DNA of 64,000 bases, from assembly GCA_040756995.1 (NCBI GenBank), contig JBFLYK010000019.1:1-64000 (forward strand). Direction: 5' to 3'. This document shows positions 25,438 through 34,725 of the stretch, piece after piece (position 1 is the first letter of the stretch; each line of letters opens with the position of its first letter). Under the pieces are notes generated by a model, which made no database searches, had not been told where the DNA came from, and was given only the letters and a program-made list of their open reading frames with translations. Source of the DNA: BP-133 sp040756995 (lineage in GTDB: Bacteria > Actinomycetota > Acidimicrobiia > IMCC26256 > BP-133). Made by a program: the position numbers and the translations under genes.

Positions 25438-26021
25438 TGGGGGCCCAGCCGGTGTCCCGCATCGCCCGTTTCGGTCCCAGCGCGCTGCTCACGCCGGCGA
25501 ATCTCGTCACGATCCTTCGGTTCGCCCTCACCATCCCGCTGCTGCGCGTCATCGCGGTCGACGGGGTCTCGTGGCGGGCCACCGTCGGCTGGATCATCCT
25601 GGCCTGCACCGACGGCCTCGACGGCTGGCTGGCCCGGCGCGACGGCACCACCCGGTCGGGCGCCTTCCTCGATCCACTGGCCGACAAGTTCCTGGCCATC
25701 GGCGGTCTCGCCGCCCTGGCCGCCAAGGACATCTTCCCCTGGGTGGCGGTGGGGCTCATCGCCGTCCGCGAGGTCGGGGTGTCCGCCTACCGGACGGCGG
25801 CCGGCCGGCGGGGGATCTCCCTCCCCGCCCGGCAGCTCGGCAAGATGAAGACCGTGTTCCAGCTCGTGGCGGTCGGGGTGGCCCTGTGCCCGTCCACCGC
25901 CGACCTGTCGGGGTTGTCGCTGTCGGTTCTGTGGATGGCCGTGGCCCTGACCGTGGTGTCGGGGCTCGACATCGTCCTGGCGGCGCAGCGGTCGGCGCGG
26001 GCGGCATCGCGTGAGGTGTGA
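25437..26021 (+). CDS. pgsA: CDP-diacylglycerol-glycerol-3-phosphate 3-phosphatidyltransferase
   Basis: Integral membrane enzyme of phosphatidylglycerol synthesis, 194 aa. The CDP-alcohol phosphotransferase signature is complete: DG-x2-DG-x2-AR-x8-G-x3-D-x3-D, starting at Asp59 (DGLDGWLARR) and ending in FLDPLADK. Several hydrophobic helices flank it. The ATG overlaps the rimO TGA by one base and the gene overlaps cinA by 11 bases. The rimO-pgsA-cinA order is common. Confidence 0.94.
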   Translation: MGAQPVSRIARFGPSALLTPANLVTILRFALTIPLLRVIAVDGVSWRATVGWIILACTDGLDGWLARRDGTTRSGAFLDPLADKFLAIGGLAALAAKDIFPWVAVGLIAVREVGVSAYRTAAGRRGISLPARQLGKMKTVFQLVAVGVALCPSTADLSGLSLSVLWMAVALTVVSGLDIVLAAQRSARAASREV

Positions 26022-27258
26022 CGTCCTCGCCGTGGGGACGGAGCTCCTCCTCGGCCAGATCGTCGACACCAACAGCGCCTGGATCGGCGAGCAGCTGGCG
26101 GCGGCGGGAATCGACACCTACCTCCACGTCCAGGTGGGCGACAACCAGGCCCGCATGGTCGAGATTCTGCGGTACCTGCTGGAACAGGCCGACGCGGTGA
26201 TCGTCTGCGGCGGGCTCGGCCCCACGCAGGACGACATCACCCGGGAGGCCATCGCCGAGGTGATGGGCACATCGCTGGAGCGCCGGGACGACCTGGCCGA
26301 CGCCATCCGGGAGATGTTCCTGTCCCGGGGGCGGGCGATGCCGGCCAGCAACCTGCGCCAGGCCGACGTGCCCAAGGGCGCCGACTCGATCGCCAACCCC
26401 AACGGCACCGCCCCGGGGCTGCTGTGCCCGGTGGGAGACAAGGTGATCTACGCCGTGCCCGGCGTGCCGCACGAGATGGAGCACATGGTGGCCTCGGCGG
26501 TGGTGCCGCACCTCCTGGAGAAGTCGGGGGAGCGGGGCACGATCCTCTCCCGGAGCCTCAAGACCTGGGGCAGCACGGAGTCGGGCCTCGCCGAGCGGAT
26601 CGCCGATCGGGTCGACCGGCAGACCAACCCCACGATCGCCTTTCTGGCCCGGGGCATCGAGGGGCTGGTGGTGCGGATCACGGCCAAGGCGCCGACGCCG
26701 GAGGAGGCTGAGGCGCTGGTGGCAGCGGAGGAGCAGATCCTGCGCGACGAGCTGGGCGACCTCGTCTTCGGCGTCGACGACCAGACGATGGAGTCGGTGG
26801 TGAGCGACCTGCTCAGGGAACGGGGCTGGACCGTGGGCCTGGCCGAGTCGGTGACCGGCGGCCTCGTCGGCTCCCGGATGTCCGAGGCTCCCGGCTCCAG
26901 CGAGGTCTTCCGGGGCTCGATCGTGTCCTATGCCACCGACGTCAAGCGGTCGGTGCTCGGCGTGACGGCCGAGAGCGTGATCAGCGCCCAGTGCGCCCGG
27001 CAGATGGCCGAAGGCGCCCGCCGGGTGCTGAGCGCCGACGTCGGTCTGGCCGTGACCGGCGTGGCGGGCCCGACCGAGCAGGAGGGCCAGCCGGTGGGGA
27101 CGGTCTGGTTCGGCCTGGCGCTGCCGGGCCGTGAACCCGAGGCGGTGCAGGCCCGCCTGCCCGGCGACCGGGTGCGGATCCGCCAGTTCTCCACGATCTC
27201 GCTGCTGAACCTGGCCCGCCTCCGGCTGCTGGGCCGCTCCGGACCGGGAATCCTCTGA
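26011..27258 (+). CDS. cinA: CinA-family competence/damage-inducible protein
   Basis: 415 aa. The N-terminal MoaB-like (COG1058) domain begins MRCDVLAVGTELLLGQIVDT and contains CGGLGPTQDDITRE. The C-terminal nicotinamide-nucleotide amidase domain shows AESVTGGLVGSRMSE and VTGVAGP. Full-length CinA proteins take part in pyridine-nucleotide salvage (NMN deamidation, ADP-ribose hydrolysis). The GTG start overlaps pgsA. cinA directly upstream of recA is a widespread arrangement, here with thpR between. Confidence 0.95.
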   Translation: MRCDVLAVGTELLLGQIVDTNSAWIGEQLAAAGIDTYLHVQVGDNQARMVEILRYLLEQADAVIVCGGLGPTQDDITREAIAEVMGTSLERRDDLADAIREMFLSRGRAMPASNLRQADVPKGADSIANPNGTAPGLLCPVGDKVIYAVPGVPHEMEHMVASAVVPHLLEKSGERGTILSRSLKTWGSTESGLAERIADRVDRQTNPTIAFLARGIEGLVVRITAKAPTPEEAEALVAAEEQILRDELGDLVFGVDDQTMESVVSDLLRERGWTVGLAESVTGGLVGSRMSEAPGSSEVFRGSIVSYATDVKRSVLGVTAESVISAQCARQMAEGARRVLSADVGLAVTGVAGPTEQEGQPVGTVWFGLALPGREPEAVQARLPGDRVRIRQFSTISLLNLARLRLLGRSGPGIL

Positions 27259-27293
27259 ACCGCCCGGAGGCCCCGGAGGTCGGCCGGGCCTTC

Positions 27294-27833
27294 GTGGCCC
27301 TCAAGCCGCCGGAGGACGTGCTGGAGGCGGTGGCGGCGGCGGTGGAGCCCGCCCGGTCGATCCGGGTCGGCCTCCGGTGGGAGCAGCGGGAGCGGTACCA
27401 CCTGACGCTGCAGTTCCTCGGCCGGGTGTGGGAGCTGGCCCCGGTGGTGCAGGGTCTGGCGGCCGCGGCGGAGTCCCGTGCGGCGTTCCCGTTCCGGCTG
27501 GGAGGGGCCGGCGCCTTCCCCAAGCCGGGCCGCGCCCGGGTGGTGTGGATCGGGGCCGCCGCCGGGGCCGACGAGGTGGTGGACCTGGCCGGGACGGTCG
27601 CCGGCGCGCTCAAGCCGGTGGGCTACGAACCCGACCGCCAGGCGTTCCATCCCCACCTGACCGTGGCCCGGCTCAAGGTGCCCGACAACGTGGCCGACGT
27701 GTTGGCCGCCATCGGGCCGGACGCAATGGGAGAGCCCTTCCGCGTCGCCGAGATCGTGCTCTACGAGAGCCGTCTGTCCCCGAAGGGCCCGACGTACACG
27801 GCGCTGGAACGGTTTCCGCTCCGGGGTGCTTGA
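27294..27833 (+). CDS. thpR: RNA 2',3'-cyclic phosphodiesterase (LigT/ThpR family)
   Basis: 2H phosphoesterase opening 2',3'-cyclic RNA ends. Both catalytic motifs are present: HLTL in RYHLTLQFLG and HLTV in FHPHLTVARLK. The start is doubtful. The first GTG (27294) follows GGAGGT by 13 bases but begins inside what should be the first beta strand (GRAFVALKPP). The frame is open upstream to a CTG at 27255 that would overlap the cinA stop, which would restore the strand. 179 aa as given. Confidence 0.85.
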   Translation: MALKPPEDVLEAVAAAVEPARSIRVGLRWEQRERYHLTLQFLGRVWELAPVVQGLAAAAESRAAFPFRLGGAGAFPKPGRARVVWIGAAAGADEVVDLAGTVAGALKPVGYEPDRQAFHPHLTVARLKVPDNVADVLAAIGPDAMGEPFRVAEIVLYESRLSPKGPTYTALERFPLRGA

Positions 27834-27835
27834 TA

Positions 27836-27849
27836 CGAACGAGCGTTCG
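27836..27849. promoter_or_regulatory. LexA (SOS) box upstream of recA
   Basis: CGAAC-GAGC-GTTCG, a perfect 14-bp palindrome matching the Gram-positive/actinobacterial LexA box core GAAC-N4-GTTC. It lies 120 bp upstream of the recA GTG and just ahead of a -35-like TTGACA at 27861-27866. Confidence 0.85.
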
Positions 27850-27860
27850 GCCTACTGTTG

Positions 27861-27911
27861 TTGACAGCTGTGAAATTCCACGGTTGTCGTCAGTGTCACA
27901 CCCCGTAGGTA
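27861..27911 (+). promoter_or_regulatory. recA promoter region
   Basis: TTGACA at 27861-27866 is a good -35 but the bases 17-18 downstream give only a poor -10. Further down is GTCAGTG (27889-27895) and then TAGGTA (27906-27911), loosely like the mycobacterial LexA-independent recA promoter (TGTCRGTG-N8-TANNNT), with a spacer two bases longer. This could mean dual control, but the match is imperfect. Confidence 0.35.
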
Positions 27912-27969
27912 CGCTGCCCCTGGCGACTTCCCCCAGGCGACGACCGACTCATAACCCAGGAGGGTTCCA

Positions 27970-29004
<1,035 letters not shown>

Positions 29005-29076
29005 GCGGGTTTACCCGCTGATGAGAGGGGGTAACGGGCTCCGTGACACACGTGTCATGGGGCCCGGCCCATCTGA

Positions 29077-29092
29077 GTTACCATGGGGTAAC
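29077..29092. repeat. Dyads in the recA-spoVS gap
   Basis: GTTACC-ATGG-GGTAAC is a perfect palindromic hairpin. Slightly upstream TGACAC-AC-GTGTCA (about 29043-29056) is another dyad, and GGGGTAAC occurs twice nearby. Six-base hairpin AGCGGG-TTTA-CCCGCT directly follows the recA stop. These sit upstream of the spoVS promoter and could be operator sites or weak terminator elements. Confidence 0.4.
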
Positions 29093-29142
29093 GCCCAATG
29101 TGAATCCTCTGTTATGTCGACCTTCAGGTTGACGCAGCGGGG

Positions 29143-29175
29143 TTGACGGAGGACGGACCGCAAGTAGTCTTGACA
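29143..29175 (+). promoter_or_regulatory. Candidate spoVS promoter(s)
   Basis: TTGACG (29143-29148), 16-base spacer, TAGTCT (29165-29170). A TTGACA at 29170-29175 could be the -35 of a second, weaker promoter (TACGGC near 29194). The region 29005-29279 holds no gene. Confidence 0.45.
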
Positions 29176-29279
29176 GAGGATTCGGGCAAACGGTACGGCG
29201 GCGACCTGTATTTGGCAGGAAACCGGCGTATCGTCACAGAAGAGACGCACTACTCCGTCCCCCAAAGGAAGGCACGGCC

Positions 29280-29609
29280 ATGGAAGTCCTGAAAGTGTCC
29301 TCCCGGTCCAACCCCAATTCGGTTGCCGGGGCACTGGCTGGGGTCGTCCGGCAGATGGGCAGCGTCGAGGTCCAGGTGATCGGCGCCGGTGCCCTGAACC
29401 AGGCGATCAAGGCCATTGCCATCGCACGGGGCTACGTAGCGCCTTCGGGGATCGATCTCGTCTGCATCCCGACGTTCGCCGACGTCGAGATCCAGGGCGA
29501 GGGCCGCACGGCCATCCGCCTCTCGGTCGAGAACCGGGTGCGGAGCACCGGCCGGGTGGGCACGCCGGGCGAGACCGTCCCGGTCGATCTCTCCCGCCTG
29601 AACGTTTAG
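29280..29609 (+). CDS. spoVS: SpoVS-family (stage V sporulation protein S) protein
   Basis: 109 aa, Alba-like fold predicted. The family core is nearly unchanged: MEVLKVSSRSNPNSVAGALAG, then IGAGALNQAIKAIAIARG and GIDLVCIPTFADVEIQGEGRTAIRLSVE. A C-terminal extension of about 20 residues (RVGTPGETVPVDLSRLNV) goes beyond the usual 86 aa. SpoVS affects late sporulation in Bacillus but is also found in non-sporing bacteria, probably as a nucleic-acid-binding regulator. AAAGGAAGG precedes the ATG. Monocistronic, with hairpins downstream. Confidence 0.92.
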   Translation: MEVLKVSSRSNPNSVAGALAGVVRQMGSVEVQVIGAGALNQAIKAIAIARGYVAPSGIDLVCIPTFADVEIQGEGRTAIRLSVENRVRSTGRVGTPGETVPVDLSRLNV

Positions 29610-29615
29610 CACCGA

Positions 29616-29637
29616 GGCAGGGCCCCATAGCCCTGCC
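29616..29637 (+). terminator. Hairpin after spoVS (first)
   Basis: GGCAGGGC / GCCCTGCC, eight-base stem with loop CCCATA, seven bases after the spoVS stop. No T-tract. Confidence 0.5.
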
Positions 29638-29648
29638 AACGTGTGCCC

Positions 29649-29672
29649 GAAGCGCCCCTGCGGGGGCGCTTC
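29649..29672 (+). terminator. Hairpin after spoVS (second)
   Basis: GAAGCGCCCC / GGGGCGCTTC, ten-base perfect stem with loop TGCG, in tandem with the previous hairpin. Together they likely end spoVS transcription before the separate miaB promoter. Confidence 0.65.
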
Positions 29673-29708
29673 GTCGCGTTCCGGGGCTGTTCGGCGGCGG
29701 CCCGTCCG

Positions 29709-29723
29709 TAGACTGATCGCATG
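29709..29723 (+). promoter_or_regulatory. Leaderless-type -10 element for miaB
   Basis: TAGACT (29709-29714) is followed after six bases by the miaB ATG at 29721. No Shine-Dalgarno is present and the preceding double hairpin isolates it from spoVS, so a leaderless message is likely. Confidence 0.55.
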
Positions 29724-31121
29724 ACCGCGAAGCGCTTCTGGATCCGCACGTTCGGGTGCCAGATGAACGAGCACGACTCGGAGCGCCTCGCGGGCCTGTT
29801 CTCGGAGCAGGGCATGGAGCCGGCGGGCTCGGCCGAGGAGGCCGACCTCGTCGTGTTCAACACCTGCTGCGTGCGGGAGAACGCCGACAACAAGTTCTAC
29901 GGGCACCTCGGCGACCTCAAGGCGCTGAAGCGGCGGCGGCCGGAGCTGCAGATCGCCGTCGGCGGCTGCCTGGCGCAGAAGGACCGGGACCTGATCCAGC
30001 AACGGGCGGCCCACGTCGACGTGGTGTTCGGGACCCACAACCTGGCCCGGGCCGTCGACCTGCTGGAGCGGTCCCGCCTCGAGGGGCCGATCATGGAGAT
30101 CCTCGAGGAGAGCGAGGCGTTCCCGTCAGCGCTGCCGGCCCGGCGCGACGTCGACCACGCCGCCTGGGTCACGATCCAGATCGGCTGCGACAACACGTGC
30201 GCCTTCTGCATCGTGCCGGCGGTGCGGGGCAAGGAGCAGAGCCGCCGGCTGGGCGACATCGTCCGGGAGGTCGAGGAGCTGGCCGCCGACGGCGTCACCG
30301 AGGTCACCCTCCTCGGCCAGAACGTCAACTCCTACGGACGGGATCTCGGTGCCGGCCAGTACCGGCCGAAGTTCGCCGACCTGCTGCGGGCGGTCGACGC
30401 CGTCCCCGGCATCCGTCGCATCCGGTTCACGTCGCCCCACCCCAAGGACCTGCGGCCGGAAACGATCGCCGCCATGGCCGAGTGCGGGTCGGTGTGCGAG
30501 CACCTGCACCTGCCGCTGCAGGCGGGGAGCGACCGGACGCTGGCCCGCATGCACCGGGGCTACACCGCCGAGCGGTACCTGGAGCGCCTCCGGGCCGCCC
30601 GGGCCGCCATCCCGGACCTGGCCGTCACCACCGACCTCATCGTCGGCTTCCCCGGCGAGACGGAGGAGGACTTCGCCGCCACCCTGGAGGTCGTCGAGGA
30701 GGCGGGCTACGACGCCGCCTACACCTTCGTGTTCTCGCCCCGGCCGGGGACGGAGGCGGCGGCCTGGGTCGACGAGTTCCTCCCTCAGGAGGTCACGGCC
30801 GAGCGGATGCAGCGGCTGACGGCGGTGGTCGAGCGCTCGGCGCTGGCCCGCCACGAAGCCCGGGTCGGGAAGCTCGAGGAGGTCCTCGTCGAAGGGCCAT
30901 CCAAGAAGGATCCGGCGATGACCACGGGGCGCACCCGGCAGAACAAGCTGGTGCACTTCCGGGCGCCGGACGGTCGCGACGGCCCGACCGGGGGGCTCTC
31001 GCCGGGGTCCTTCGCTGAAGTCACGGTCGACTCGGCCGCGCCGCACTTCCTCCGGGGCACCTTCGTGCGCAAGACGGCCGATCCGGCCCGGCGGGTGCGG
31101 ATTCCCGTCGAGGCTTCGTGA
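29721..31121 (+). CDS. miaB: tRNA-2-methylthio-N6-dimethylallyladenosine synthase
   Basis: Radical-SAM methylthiotransferase acting on A37 after MiaA. 466 aa. N-terminal cluster cysteines are in FGCQMNEHDS (Cys13), NTCCVRENA and GGCLAQK. The radical-SAM motif is C156-x3-C160-x2-C163 (CDNTCAFC), then IVPAVRGKEQSRR. A C-terminal TRAM domain is present. It overlaps miaA by four bases (GTGA), so the two steps of the same modification are coupled in expression. Confidence 0.97.
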   Translation: MTAKRFWIRTFGCQMNEHDSERLAGLFSEQGMEPAGSAEEADLVVFNTCCVRENADNKFYGHLGDLKALKRRRPELQIAVGGCLAQKDRDLIQQRAAHVDVVFGTHNLARAVDLLERSRLEGPIMEILEESEAFPSALPARRDVDHAAWVTIQIGCDNTCAFCIVPAVRGKEQSRRLGDIVREVEELAADGVTEVTLLGQNVNSYGRDLGAGQYRPKFADLLRAVDAVPGIRRIRFTSPHPKDLRPETIAAMAECGSVCEHLHLPLQAGSDRTLARMHRGYTAERYLERLRAARAAIPDLAVTTDLIVGFPGETEEDFAATLEVVEEAGYDAAYTFVFSPRPGTEAAAWVDEFLPQEVTAERMQRLTAVVERSALARHEARVGKLEEVLVEGPSKKDPAMTTGRTRQNKLVHFRAPDGRDGPTGGLSPGSFAEVTVDSAAPHFLRGTFVRKTADPARRVRIPVEAS

Positions 31122-32131
31122 CGGCGGCCCCGGCCGGCACGACCACGCATCTGGCCCTCGTCGGGCCCACCGCTTCCGGGAAGTCGGCCGTGGCGCTGGC
31201 CGCGGCCGAGGCGCTGGGCGACGTCGAGATCGTCGCCATCGACTCCATGCAGGTCTACCGGGGGATGGACATCGGCACGGCCAAGCCGACCCCCGCCGAG
31301 CGGGCGGCGGTGCCCCACCATCTCCTCGACCTGGCCGATCCCGGCGAGGAGTTCTCGGTGGCCCGCTTCCAGGCCGAGGCGCGGGAAGCGATCGCCGGCA
31401 TCGAGGCCCGGGGGCGCCGTGCCCTGCTGGTCGGCGGGACCGGGCTGTACTACCAGGCGGTGGTCGACGGGTTCGACCTGCCGGGCGAGGACCGGCGGCT
31501 TCGGGCCGAGCTGTACGAACGGGCGGAAGAGCCGGGCGGCCGGGAGGCGCTGCTGGCGCAACTGGCCGAGCTCGACCCGGTGGCCGCCGAGCGGATCGAG
31601 CCCGGGAACACGCGCCGGATCGTGCGGGCGCTGGAGGTCACGATCGGGACCGGCCGGCCCTTCTCGTCGTTCGGCCCGGGGGTGTTCGGCCCGGCCGCCG
31701 AAGCCTCGGCCGGCGTGAACGGGAGTGGCGACGGCGAGGACCGGCGGGGCCTGCCTGTCGTGGCCGCCGGGATCTGGATGCCCCGGGAGATCGCGGCGGA
31801 GCGCATCGAGGCCCGGATCGCGGCGATGGTCGACGACGGGCTGATCGACGAAGTCGAACGCCTGGCGGCCGCGCCCGGCGGCCTGTCCCGCACCGCCCGG
31901 GAGGGAATCGGGTACAAGGAGATCCTGGACCATCTCGAGGGATCGATCCCCACGCTGGAGGCGGCGCTGCGCCGCACCGCCGAGCGCACCCGCCAGCTCG
32001 CCCGCCGGCAGCGCATGTGGTTCCGGCGCGACCGGCGCATCACCTGGATCGGCAGTGCCGGTAATCCGCTCGCAACCCTTCCGGCCGTTCTGGCAACGTG
32101 GAATCTTCGTTCTTCATCGGGAGCCCTGTGA
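31118..32131 (+). CDS. miaA: tRNA dimethylallyltransferase
   Basis: Transfers dimethylallyl to N6 of A37 in tRNAs reading UNN codons. 337 aa. The P-loop is GPTASGKS (residues 16-23), followed by DSMQVYRGMDIGTAKP, the catalytic-region LVGGTGLYYQAVVDG and GYKEILDHLEG. An Ala/Gly/Ser-rich insertion before AAGIWMPRE makes it slightly long. Start overlaps miaB and stop overlaps dapF. Confidence 0.96.
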   Translation: MTAAPAGTTTHLALVGPTASGKSAVALAAAEALGDVEIVAIDSMQVYRGMDIGTAKPTPAERAAVPHHLLDLADPGEEFSVARFQAEAREAIAGIEARGRRALLVGGTGLYYQAVVDGFDLPGEDRRLRAELYERAEEPGGREALLAQLAELDPVAAERIEPGNTRRIVRALEVTIGTGRPFSSFGPGVFGPAAEASAGVNGSGDGEDRRGLPVVAAGIWMPREIAAERIEARIAAMVDDGLIDEVERLAAAPGGLSRTAREGIGYKEILDHLEGSIPTLEAALRRTAERTRQLARRQRMWFRRDRRITWIGSAGNPLATLPAVLATWNLRSSSGAL

Positions 32132-33039
32132 CCGCACTCCACTTCTCGAAGCTGCACGCCACCGGCAACGACTTTCTCGTGCTGGTCGATCTCGAGGCGC
32201 GCCTCGGGTCCCCGGGCCGCAACCGGCTGGCCCCGGGCCTGCGGGCGGCGCTCTGCGACCGGCGCCGGGGTGTCGGCGCCGACGGGCTCATCCGCCTGCT
32301 CGGTGGCCACGACGGCGCGGACTGTGAGATGGAGCTGACCAACGCCGACGGCGGCCTGGCCGAGATCAGCGGCAACGGCCTGCGCTGCCTGGCCCACGTG
32401 GCGGCCAAGCTCGGGCTCGGGGCCGACGACCGGCTGGTGGTCGACACCGCCGCCGGCCGGCGGGAGATGACGATCCGGCGCCGACCGGAGGACGGTGAGG
32501 TCGACTACGCCGAGGCGGACATGGGCCTGGTGATGTTCACGCCGGAGATGATCCCCGTCACCGCCGACAGCCCGTTCGACCTCGAGGCGACGGTCGACGG
32601 CGTCGCCTACCGCGGCGACGCGGCCGGGGTCGGCAACCCGCACTTCGTGGTCTTCGTCGACGACCCCGACGCCGTGCCGCTCGACCGGCACGGGCCGGTA
32701 CTGGAACACGACGCCCGGTTCCCGAACCGGACCAACGTGGAGATGGCCGCCCCGACGGAGTCGGGCCTGCGGATGCGGGTCTGGGAGCGGGGCGTGGGCG
32801 AGACGGCGTCCTGCGGATCAGGGGCCTGCGCCGCCGCCGGAGTGGCCCACCGGCGCGGGCTGGCGCCGGCCCGCATGACCGTGACGGTGCCGGGCGGTGA
32901 TCTCGTCGTCGATCTCCAGCCCACCGGAGAGATGAGCATGGCGGTGCGCCTGGGCGGCCCGGTCGCCCATGTGTTCGAGGTCGACGTCGATCTCGACCGG
33001 CTGGCCGACACCGTGCCGCTGGCAGGAGGAGTGTTGTGA
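32128..33039 (+). CDS. dapF: Diaminopimelate epimerase, with a catalytic-site substitution
   Basis: Interconverts LL- and meso-diaminopimelate in the cytosol. 303 aa from the GTG that overlaps the miaA stop (GGGAG five bases upstream). A longer frame from 32098 is less likely. Family motifs HATGNDF and NADGG are present. In classical DapF the first catalytic Cys precedes GNG. Here the motif is ISGNGLRC, with Ser81 at that place and Cys87 six residues on. The second catalytic Cys is kept (Cys229 in ASCGSGAC). The overall sequence is otherwise a normal DapF, so it is probably functional or adapted. Confidence 0.9.
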   Translation: MTALHFSKLHATGNDFLVLVDLEARLGSPGRNRLAPGLRAALCDRRRGVGADGLIRLLGGHDGADCEMELTNADGGLAEISGNGLRCLAHVAAKLGLGADDRLVVDTAAGRREMTIRRRPEDGEVDYAEADMGLVMFTPEMIPVTADSPFDLEATVDGVAYRGDAAGVGNPHFVVFVDDPDAVPLDRHGPVLEHDARFPNRTNVEMAAPTESGLRMRVWERGVGETASCGSGACAAAGVAHRRGLAPARMTVTVPGGDLVVDLQPTGEMSMAVRLGGPVAHVFEVDVDLDRLADTVPLAGGVL

Positions 33040-34370
33040 CGACCGAGAGTCGATCAGACGGGTTCGCCGGACGGCAGCGGCGCCGGCTCACGGCCACCGA
33101 GGTCGACCTCGGGGTCGTCCGGCAACGCGCCCTGCTCGTCGGGGGCGGTGACGTCAGTCAGGAGGAGGCCGAGGCGTCGCTGAACGAGTTGGCTCTGCTG
33201 ACCGACACGGCGGGAGCCGAGCCGGTGGCCCAGGAGATGCAGCGGCGGGAGACGCCCGACCCGGCCACGTTCATCGGCAAGGGCAAGGCCGAGGAGCTGC
33301 GCGAGCTCGTCGAGATGCTCGACCTCGACGTGGTGATCTTCGACGAAGAGCTGTCTCCCGCTCAGCAGCGCAACCTGGAGAAGCTGTTCAAGGTCGACGT
33401 GGTCGACCGGGTGGCGCTGATCCTCGACATCTTCGCCCAGCACGCCCACAGCCAGGCGGGCATGCTGCAGGTGGAGCTGGCCCAGCTCCGCTACCGCCTG
33501 CCGCGCCTGCGGGGCCGGGGCGTGCAGATGAGCCAGCAGGGCGCCGGTGCCGGCCGGGGCGGCGGTCTGATCGGTACCCGGGGTCCCGGCGAGACCCAGC
33601 TGGAGGTCGATCGGCGGCGGATCCTCCGGCGGATCGCCAAGCTGGAGCGCGATTTGGCCGCCGTGTCCCGGGTGCGCGACACGCAGCGCAAGGCCCGCCG
33701 GCGGGCCGAGCATCCGCTGGCGGCGCTGGTCGGCTACACCAACGCCGGCAAGTCGACGCTGCTCAACCGGCTGACCGGCGCCGGCGTCCTGGTCGAGGAC
33801 CGGCTGTTCTCCACGCTCGACGCCACGGTCCGGCGCCTGGCCCTGCCCGGCGGGGAGACGGTGCTCCTGTCCGACACCGTCGGGTTCGTCCGCAAGCTGC
33901 CCCATCAGCTGGTGGAGTCGTTCCGGTCCACGCTGGAGGAGGTGGTCGACGCCGACCTGCTGGTGCACGTGGTCGACGCTTCGTCCCCCGACCCCGAGCG
34001 TCAGATCGAGGCGGTGCGCTCCGTCCTCCGGGAACTCGAGGCGGGGGAGATCCCGGAGCTGCTGGTGGCCAACAAGCTCGACGTCGCCGAACCCGAGTCG
34101 CTGGTGGCGCTGAAGGGCATGGGCGCCGTGCCGGTCTCCGCCGCCACCGGCGACGGCATCGACGACCTCCTCGAGGCGCTGGCCGACCGGCTGCGGGCGC
34201 TGAACGCGGTGGTGGAGCTGTCGGTGCCCTACGAGCGGGGCGACATCCTGGCCGCCCTCCATCGGGAGGGCGAGGTCCTCGTCGAGGTCCACGACGACCG
34301 GGCCACCAGGGTCCGGGCCCGCCTCCCGAAGGGCGGCGTCGAGCGGTTCCGGGAGTTCCTGGCGTCCTGA
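33036..34370 (+). CDS. hflX: GTPase HflX
   Basis: Ribosome-associated GTPase that splits stalled or hibernating ribosomes. 444 aa. The N-terminal HflX domain contains AQHAHSQAGMLQVELAQL and RGPGETQLEVDRR. The G domain has G1 GYTNAGKST (from residue 233), DTVGFVRKLPHQLVESF as G3 region and NKLD as G4. GGAGGAG just upstream of the GTG, and the GTGA overlap with dapF, show coupling. It ends the miaB-miaA-dapF-hflX operon. Confidence 0.96.
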   Translation: MTTESRSDGFAGRQRRRLTATEVDLGVVRQRALLVGGGDVSQEEAEASLNELALLTDTAGAEPVAQEMQRRETPDPATFIGKGKAEELRELVEMLDLDVVIFDEELSPAQQRNLEKLFKVDVVDRVALILDIFAQHAHSQAGMLQVELAQLRYRLPRLRGRGVQMSQQGAGAGRGGGLIGTRGPGETQLEVDRRRILRRIAKLERDLAAVSRVRDTQRKARRRAEHPLAALVGYTNAGKSTLLNRLTGAGVLVEDRLFSTLDATVRRLALPGGETVLLSDTVGFVRKLPHQLVESFRSTLEEVVDADLLVHVVDASSPDPERQIEAVRSVLRELEAGEIPELLVANKLDVAEPESLVALKGMGAVPVSAATGDGIDDLLEALADRLRALNAVVELSVPYERGDILAALHREGEVLVEVHDDRATRVRARLPKGGVERFREFLAS

Positions 34371-34413
34371 CGGGGGTAAGCACACCCGAGAGCAATCGAT
34401 CGGGAGGTGCACG

Positions 34414-34725
34414 ATGATGACGGTGATCACCCGGGTCTCCCTCAAGTCCGGGGCGGCAACCGAGTGGGATGAGGCCATGCGGGAGCGGATCAACGCCGCG
34501 CACGGTCAGCAGGGCTGGATCAGCGGTCAACTCCTCGTTCCGGCGGAGGGCTCGAACGATCGGGTCATCGTCGGCACCTGGCAGAGCCAGGCGGACTGGA
34601 AGGCGTGGCACGACGATCCCGCGTTCAAGGAGACGCGCCAGCGGCTCGAGGGTCTGCAGGAAGGACCCGACCAGATGGAGTGGTTCGACGTCGTCACCGA
34701 GGGCCGCGAGGCAGGCGTGGCGTGA
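34414..34725 (+). CDS. Antibiotic biosynthesis monooxygenase (ABM) domain protein
   Basis: 103 aa ferredoxin-like small protein. TVITRVSLKSG at the N-terminus and VGTWQSQADWKAWHDDPAF match the ABM/dimeric alpha-beta-barrel fold. Members range from quinol monooxygenases to heme-degrading enzymes, so the reaction is not assigned. CGGGAGGTG precedes two in-frame ATGs (34414, 34417). It overlaps the next gene by four bases. Confidence 0.8.
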   Translation: MMTVITRVSLKSGAATEWDEAMRERINAAHGQQGWISGQLLVPAEGSNDRVIVGTWQSQADWKAWHDDPAFKETRQRLEGLQEGPDQMEWFDVVTEGREAGVA

